NCBI GenBank assembly: GCA_016214035.1
Contig: JACRPF010000003.1
Span: 157,723-221,722, forward strand
Reading direction: 5' to 3'
DNA from: Spirochaetota bacterium
GTDB lineage: Bacteria > Spirochaetota > Brachyspiria > Brachyspirales > JACRPF01
Length of the DNA stretch: 64,000 nt
Shown here piece by piece: positions 59,265 to 64,000 of the stretch. The notes beneath the pieces were generated by a model that did no database searches, was not told the DNA's origin, and saw only the letters and a program-made list of their open reading frames with translations. The stretch's first letter is position 1. The number at the start of each line of letters is the position of its first letter. Both the position numbers and the translations under genes were made by a program.

Positions 59265-60188
59265 ATGTTCCGGTATATCTTCAAACGCCTCATACCCCAA
59301 TGGCAGGACACTGCCAACCCCGATGTGCGCCGGCGGTATATCTATGTCGAGCACGTCAGTTCAATCGCCGGCAGCGGCGCGCTCGGTGCGGTGCTGGTGG
59401 TTCTCGGCGTCGTTTTGAATTCGGTCGCATTGGTGACGCTGGGCGTGCATACCTGGACGGGCGCTGTCGCCCCGGTACTCGATTTCTTTTCGCCCTCGTC
59501 GAAGCAGCAGACGGATGCGCTTCGTCGCCGCAGCGGCGTTTTCATTCTTGCGTTCGTGATGTGTATTGTCGGTATCGAATTCGGCAAGGTGGCGCTTGAA
59601 CGCATCATCACGCCCCAGCCGGTGGTGAAAAGCATTTTCGCGATAGTGTTCATCGCCGCGGTGCTTGCGATTGATCTTTTCATAACGATGTTCTCGTACC
59701 GGATTGCGGAAACGGTCGGCAGCGGCGAGGCGATGGCGTCCTTTAAACGCGGAAGGATGAATATCAGTCTTATCGCGCTCATTCTTGCCGGATTCATCCT
59801 GCGGCTAGCCGGTTTTTATACGATCATCGACGGCATACTCGGCCTTGTCACCGCCGGTTTCATCATCTTTGCCGCCGTGAGAATAGCGCAGGACGCACTG
59901 CCGCACCGGGCGCTGTCCGGCACCGATTCCGCGCTTATCGATGCGATCACCGCGGCCGCCCTGCAATGCGGTATTCCGTCGGTCGATGATATCGTTATTC
60001 TTACCAACGACGAGCGGCAGCGTACGGTGTCATTTACCGCGCTGTTCGACGCCGCTGTTCCGCTGCAGAAGGCGGCATCCTCATGCGCATCGGCGGAAAC
60101 GCTTTTGCGCACGACACGGGGCATCACCGCGGTGATACGAGTGCGTGTGGCGCCGCATGGAAACGCACCGCGTCACACGGTATCGTGA
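59265..60188 (+). CDS. Degenerate cation diffusion facilitator-like membrane protein
   Basis: 307 residues. Six hydrophobic helices between 40 and 205 are laid out as in CDF (ZitB/YiiP) transporters: HVSSIAGSGALGAVLVVLGVVLNSVALVTLG, VFILAFVMCIVGIEFGKVALERIITP, VFIAAVLAIDLFITMFSYRI and MNISLIALILAGFILRLAGFYTIIDGILG, then a short cytoplasmic C-terminal domain. The site-A metal pairs (H/D-x3-D in helices two and five) are not present: helix two has HTWTGAV and helix five has KRGRMNIS. It may have lost zinc transport. It starts 27 bases after the previous gene and overlaps the esterase gene. Confidence 0.62.
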   Translation: MFRYIFKRLIPQWQDTANPDVRRRYIYVEHVSSIAGSGALGAVLVVLGVVLNSVALVTLGVHTWTGAVAPVLDFFSPSSKQQTDALRRRSGVFILAFVMCIVGIEFGKVALERIITPQPVVKSIFAIVFIAAVLAIDLFITMFSYRIAETVGSGEAMASFKRGRMNISLIALILAGFILRLAGFYTIIDGILGLVTAGFIIFAAVRIAQDALPHRALSGTDSALIDAITAAALQCGIPSVDDIVILTNDERQRTVSFTALFDAAVPLQKAASSCASAETLLRTTRGITAVIRVRVAPHGNAPRHTVS

Positions 60189-60193
60189 TTCGA

Positions 60194-61024
60194 ATGCACC
60201 GCATAGTGTTCATCATTATTGTTCTGAGCTTGCCGGTCTCAGGTGTCGATGTCGTGACAACGATAGGCGGGCCTGGCTTGCACCGCGGAACGATGTGCGT
60301 ACGTGCCGGATCGATTCAGCGGACGATGACGGTGTATGCCGCGGTGCCGCAGTCGCGGACCCGGGCGGTGTATCTTATCCTTCACGGATATGAACCGGCT
60401 GGCGATCCGTATCGGCAGCACCCCGGCGTGTTCATCACGAACTGGAAACTCGGCGAACGGGCGGCAATTGAAAACATCGCGTCGATACTGCCCGAAATGG
60501 GTACGGCGATGTATTCATTCCGGGAGCGTGCGGATACGATAAACGAAATTACCTGGCTTACAGCCCTGCTCAAGCAATGGATACCGGAACGTTTTCCGGG
60601 CATACCGGTTGTGCTTGCGGGTGTGTCCACCGGCGCCGAAGGTGTGATCAAGCTGTGGTCACGTGCACCGGAACGGGTCTCGCGGCTGGTGCTGCTCTCA
60701 GGGACATACGACCTTTTTTCGCTGCCCCGGCACAGCGGTGAGTACCGTCTGCACGAGGCGGTGTTCGGGATTGACACGGCAGCCTGGAGCAATGAGAATC
60801 CGGTGTCGCTTTTCTTGGGCCGGCGCATGCCGCCGATTGTGCTTCTGTGTGAGGAACGATCGATATACCGGCAGCAGGCGGTGACGCTTCGTGATACACT
60901 CGGCACGGCGGTCGATGACCGGCTCAGTCTCGGCACGGGGTATACGCATGAGTGGCGTTTCTGGGGCGACGCACGCGTGCAGGCGGCTATCTTCGATATT
61001 GACAAACGTTCCGTGCGCGAATAG
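60194..61024 (+). CDS. Secreted alpha/beta hydrolase (serine esterase)
   Basis: 276 residues from the ATG at 60194; a GTG at 60185 overlaps the previous stop and is also possible. A signal peptide (HRIVFIIIVLSLPVSGVDV) is present. The alpha/beta hydrolase core shows LILHGYEP (oxyanion region), VVLAGVSTGAEGVIKLW with nucleophile GVSTG near residue 140, and the histidine of GYTHEW near residue 260. Family is close to esterase/feruloyl esterase D types. It acts on a small ester outside the cytoplasm. The next gene is a lipoprotein seven bases away. Confidence 0.78.
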   Translation: MHRIVFIIIVLSLPVSGVDVVTTIGGPGLHRGTMCVRAGSIQRTMTVYAAVPQSRTRAVYLILHGYEPAGDPYRQHPGVFITNWKLGERAAIENIASILPEMGTAMYSFRERADTINEITWLTALLKQWIPERFPGIPVVLAGVSTGAEGVIKLWSRAPERVSRLVLLSGTYDLFSLPRHSGEYRLHEAVFGIDTAAWSNENPVSLFLGRRMPPIVLLCEERSIYRQQAVTLRDTLGTAVDDRLSLGTGYTHEWRFWGDARVQAAIFDIDKRSVRE

Positions 61025-61030
61025 AATGCT

Positions 61031-62194
61031 ATGAACATGAATAAAAATCTGCTTACCTGTATCGTTGCCGGGGTCCTCGTCGCCGGCAGCGTCGGCTGCA
61101 TACGCATGGACGTTACGCGCCCGCGCGAGATCATGAGCGTCACCTTATATAAGGATATCAGCGTTTTTTCGAATGAGACGCTCGATCTGGCCGCTCCGCG
61201 TATCTATGTCGATGCCGGACAGTATGTGCTCGGGAATTTCTACTACATCGACAAACGCGGGTCGTATATCATCGACGCGAAAACGGGGGCGGTGCTCCAT
61301 GTGAAAGGCGATCGCATTGATCGGGTGTACTCGAACGAGACGTTCAGAAACGCGACCATTCAGGATGTGGACGACAAGGGCAACGTGTATCTGTCATATA
61401 CGACGCTGCGCAACATCACGAATACGGTGACGAATATCACCGCAACGCAGGCCGCTCCGGCAGTGCCCGCACCGTCAACCAACGACAGCGATCCCACCGC
61501 CGAGGTGGAGGCGTCGAACGCAATCGCCACCATGCTTAAACCCGTTATCCGTGAACGGGTGTACACGTATGTCGAGACGCGCTATACCACATCGCTCGAG
61601 CGTTTCCCGCTTACCGGCAGAAAGAAGACGCAGTCACTCAAATATAATTACGATTTCAATGCGATAGAACGGGCGTTCTCGCGTAAAAGCGGGGAGCTTG
61701 TCGTCATCACGAGAGTGACGAACCTTACCGTGCTTCAGTTTATGACCAACGGCGAACTCAGCACCAACCGGCAGTTCCCGGAACTTGAGACGATGATCAC
61801 CAATGAGGAGAACGGTACGTCTATCGACAGTGTCATGCTCGTGAACAACGATATGCTTGCGCTTCTGGTTACCGCATATGCCAAGGGCAGGCCGGAGAAA
61901 AAGGTATACACGTACGATCTTGCATCAGACCGGCTGACGGAGCAGTATAAAAGCCCGGTTCTCGTCAGGGATATCCCGGTGGGGATCACCGACCACGGCA
62001 TATTGATCACCATGAATTATCAGAAGCCCGACCATTACACCATTACCCGGAACAATATTTTCGGCAAAGACAGCGAACGGAAAGTGCTCGTCATCGATAA
62101 AAAACATCCGCTGCAGCATCTGTCGATATACGGCGATGCGCTCTATGCGCTCTCCATTGAGAACGACGTGCTCAGATTCTTCGAGATCAGATAA
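61031..62194 (+). CDS. Predicted lipoprotein with propeller-like C-terminal half
   Basis: 387 residues. A lipoprotein signal ends in AGSVGC. The mature protein is beta-rich with short repeating units (QYVLGNFYYIDKRGSYIIDAKTGAVLHVKG, IDRVYSNETFRNATIQDVDDKGNVYLSYTT, ELVVITRVTNLTVLQFMTNGELSTNRQF, KKVYTYDLASDRLTEQYKS, RKVLVIDKKHPLQHLSIYGDALYALS), compatible with a small beta-propeller. An 80-residue Thr/Asn/Ala/Pro-rich linker lies in the middle. It follows the esterase by seven bases. The function is unknown. Confidence 0.75.
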   Translation: MNMNKNLLTCIVAGVLVAGSVGCIRMDVTRPREIMSVTLYKDISVFSNETLDLAAPRIYVDAGQYVLGNFYYIDKRGSYIIDAKTGAVLHVKGDRIDRVYSNETFRNATIQDVDDKGNVYLSYTTLRNITNTVTNITATQAAPAVPAPSTNDSDPTAEVEASNAIATMLKPVIRERVYTYVETRYTTSLERFPLTGRKKTQSLKYNYDFNAIERAFSRKSGELVVITRVTNLTVLQFMTNGELSTNRQFPELETMITNEENGTSIDSVMLVNNDMLALLVTAYAKGRPEKKVYTYDLASDRLTEQYKSPVLVRDIPVGITDHGILITMNYQKPDHYTITRNNIFGKDSERKVLVIDKKHPLQHLSIYGDALYALSIENDVLRFFEIR

Positions 62195-62219
62195 CGCGGT
62201 CTAATATCAAGCGTACTGT

Positions 62220-63476
62220 TTATTTGTCGTTCAGCGCGGTTATGCCGGGGAGTTCAACGCCTTCAAGGAATTCCAGCGATGCGCCGCCGCCCGTCGAGAT
62301 GTGTGTCATCTTGTCCGCAACACCCGCCATATTGACCGCCGACACGGTATCGCCGCCGCCGATGATGGTGGTGCAGTCCGGGAGCTCCGCTATTATTTTG
62401 GCGAGACTCACGGTACCGTTCGAGAACTTCGGGAACTCGAACACGCCGAGCGGTCCGTTCCACACAACGGTCTTGGCGCCCCGGAGCGCGCCCTGGAATT
62501 TCTGCACGGTCATCGGTCCGATGTCCATACCCATCCAGCCGGCCTCGATGTTGCCGCGCGCCACGTGCCGCGACTCAACATCAGGTCCGAATTCCTTCGT
62601 GACGATATGATCGATGGGCAGATACAGATAAATGCGTTTTTCATAGGCAATCTGGAGAATCTCGCGCGCCTTCTCGATCATGTCCTCTTCGACGAGTGAA
62701 TCGCCGACTTCAAGGCCTTTCGCCTTGAGGAATGTGTATGCCATGCCGCCGCCGACGATGAGATTGTCCACTTTCTCGAGGAGGCTTTTCAGCACCGCAA
62801 GTTTTGATGATATTTTCGCGCCGCCGATGATGGCCACGAAAGGCCGGTCGGGGTTCGAGAGCGCTTTGCCGAGATAGGATATCTCTTTTTCCATGAGAAA
62901 GCCCGCAACAGCCGGCAGATATTTCGCAATCGTTTCCGTTGATGCATGTGCGCGGTGTGCGGTTCCGAAGGCGTCGTTCACGTATATGTCGCCGTAGGTT
63001 GCCAGTTCTTTCGCCATCTTTTCGCGGTCAGCCGCTTCTTTTGAGGTTTCTTCTTTATGAAAGCGTGTGTTCTCGAGCATGAGTACGCCGCCGGCGGGGA
63101 GTGCATCGACCATCTTTTTCACATCAGCGCCTATCGACGCCGGAGCGAGCCCCACGGGCTTTCCGATGAGCTTTGCAAGATGTTCCGCCACCGGTTTCAT
63201 CTTGTGCTTGCCGTTGATATATTTCTCTTCGTCGAAGGGCTTGCCGTCCTTTACCGCTTTTTCCTTAGCCTTGGCCATATCCTTTTTCGGATCGCCCAGA
63301 TGCGACATGAGCACGAGCGATGTGACGCCCTGGTCGAGTATATAGCGTATCGTCGGCATGGCAGCGGTCATGCGGGTGTCATCCTGTATGACGCCGTCTT
63401 TCAGCGGGACATTGAAGTCCACGCGCATGATGATGCGTTTGCCTTTGATATCGATATCTTTTACCGTCTTTTTCAT
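62220..63476 (-). CDS. pgk: Phosphoglycerate kinase
   Basis: 418 residues. RVDFNVPL with the substrate arginine, [58 protein letters not shown], and the nucleotide-binding [17 protein letters not shown] and [11 protein letters not shown] are the standard blocks of Pgk in order. It makes ATP in glycolysis by transferring phosphate from 1,3-bisphosphoglycerate to ADP. The promoter at 63509-63536 and the ribosome site GGAGC... precede the ATG. It converges on the lipoprotein gene. Confidence 0.97.
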   Translation of the reverse strand: MKKTVKDIDIKGKRIIMRVDFNVPLKDGVIQDDTRMTAAMPTIRYILDQGVTSLVLMSHLGDPKKDMAKAKEKAVKDGKPFDEEKYINGKHKMKPVAEHLAKLIGKPVGLAPASIGADVKKMVDALPAGGVLMLENTRFHKEETSKEAADREKMAKELATYGDIYVNDAFGTAHRAHASTETIAKYLPAVAGFLMEKEISYLGKALSNPDRPFVAIIGGAKISSKLAVLKSLLEKVDNLIVGGGMAYTFLKAKGLEVGDSLVEEDMIEKAREILQIAYEKRIYLYLPIDHIVTKEFGPDVESRHVARGNIEAGWMGMDIGPMTVQKFQGALRGAKTVVWNGPLGVFEFPKFSNGTVSLAKIIAELPDCTTIIGGGDTVSAVNMAGVADKMTHISTGGGASLEFLEGVELPGITALNDK

Positions 63477-63508
63477 CGGAACGCTCCTTGGTGATTAGCA
63501 ATGGGGGG

Positions 63509-63536
63509 ATTTTATCGCGGAAAGATGAATTGTCAA
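63509..63536 (-). promoter_or_regulatory. pgk promoter
   Basis: On the minus strand TTGACA (63531-63536), a 16-bp spacer and TAAAAT (63509-63514) precede AAGGAG and the pgk ATG at 63476. Confidence 0.6.
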
Positions 63537-63644
63537 GGTTCTTGTTCAGCTATGTCGTATGCCGCAAATCAACGTTATGTTCTCCCGAATGTGACAACGC
63601 GTTCAATGCCCGCGGTCATCAGACATGGGTAGCTCTGTCTTGAT

Positions 63645-63672
63645 AGAGCAAGGGCTCATGAGCCCTTGCTCT
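63645..63672. repeat. Perfect 28-bp palindrome
   Basis: The left arm AGAGCAAGGGCTCA (63645-63658) is followed directly by its exact reverse complement (63659-63672). No gene covers it. It may be a repeat unit, a protein-binding site or the tip of a transcript hairpin. Confidence 0.7.
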
Positions 63673-63800
63673 CCACGCCTCCGTGCCCATCGTCATATAA
63701 TCGCCGGCTTCCTGCGCTATCGTACATCAATAAGCATTCCCGCAAGCTGAGTATTTCAGCGTTCATTGTAGGACGAGGGAGCACGGTTCCCGGGCGCAGT

Positions 63801-63817
63801 CGAGGGATGGTCCCTCG
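63801..63817. repeat. Perfect 7-bp hairpin in gene-free DNA
   Basis: CGAGGGA-TGG-TCCCTCG (63801-63817) is a tight hairpin. The same GAGGGA word also occurs near 63775-63780 (ACGAGGGA), so the region holds related short repeats. Confidence 0.5.
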
Positions 63818-64000
63818 TTCTCTGCTTCGTCAACGATGAGGCTGTTCTTCTGAATAATTCCCACTTGCTGTAATTAGACGTATATTTCTGCTTTTACTTT
63901 ACCTCGATGGAAATGTACCGCAATGGCATCATCCTTAACCAACATAAATATCAGATAAAAGACTGAATAACACCGTTGGCGATGACCATGAATCCGCCGG

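Larger units (their letters stand above)
63537..64000. other. Gene-free stretch up to the window end
   Basis: About 460 bases without a convincing open frame, tRNA or promoter. It contains the palindrome at 63645-63672 and the GAGGGA repeats, and becomes AT-rich after about 63850. It may be an intergenic repeat element, a decayed gene or the leader of a gene beyond the edge. Confidence 0.4.

Noticed and set aside
60083..60193. Longer N-terminus for the esterase gene
   Set aside because: The extension would overlap the transporter gene by more than 100 bases and hide the signal peptide that starts at 60194.
1..64000. Search for CRISPR arrays, insertion sequences, phage genes, rRNA and attachment sites
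   Set aside because: No regularly spaced repeats, transposase, integrase, capsid or rRNA sequence was found by reading both strands.

Overview
The window looks like part of a chromosome from an uncultivated, anaerobic, diderm bacterium of moderate to high GC. I lean towards a deep-branching spirochaete (Spirochaetota) because of the mix of lipoproteins, FecR, DUF2723, class III cyclase and GGDEF proteins with an NAD-linked [FeFe] hydrogenase and Rex, but the sequence holds no decisive marker such as 16S rRNA. No phage, insertion sequence, CRISPR array or rRNA is visible. Coding density is high, genes lie on both strands, and ATGA/GTGA overlaps mark many operons.

Layout. 1-7 kb: two secreted discoidin-type proteins, a GT-C glycosyltransferase (Agl23-like), then NusG_II, Gx-transporter and ApbE genes resembling the eetA-eetB-fmn part of flavin-based extracellular electron transfer loci, and a GT2 glycosyltransferase. 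7.2 kb: tRNA-Gln. 7.4-16.5 kb: a complete hydrogenase block on the minus strand (NuoE-like, 2Fe-2S ferredoxin, NuoF-like, HydA, HydG, HydF, HydE), divergent from rex across an unusually AT-rich 255-bp regulatory region. 16.5-26 kb: a CsgG/FlgO-TPR protein, an AraC regulator with sugar genes, a shrunken Fpg relic, NAD synthetase, a B12-radical SAM enzyme and a diguanylate cyclase. 26-30 kb: an adenylate cyclase operon. 30-42 kb: surface and carbohydrate functions (YncE-phosphoesterase, beta-barrel, PL6 lyase, GH29 fucosidase, epimerase, Gfo/Idh/MocA oxidoreductases, duplicated TIM-barrel isomerases). 42-47 kb: envelope glycan genes, a radical SAM enzyme with an odd cysteine motif, and two TatA genes. 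47-54 kb: FecR, two LPP20/FlgT-like lipoproteins and a 1209-residue DUF2723-TPR protein. 54-63.5 kb: housekeeping genes (xseB, rnc, MlaE permease, M23 peptidase, broken comF, pgk) and several unknowns. 63.5-64 kb: gene-free DNA with palindromes.

How it works together. Rex senses NADH/NAD+ and probably controls the NADH-linked hydrogenase, which disposes of fermentative electrons as H2; HydEFG build its H-cluster in the same transcript. The sugar clusters feed glycolysis (pgk is present), and cyclic nucleotide and c-di-GMP genes suggest layered signalling. Sigma70-type promoters are unusually readable here, mostly TTGACN, 16-17 bp, TATANT, and at least five place the start codon within about 4 nt of the predicted transcription start, which points to leaderless mRNAs.
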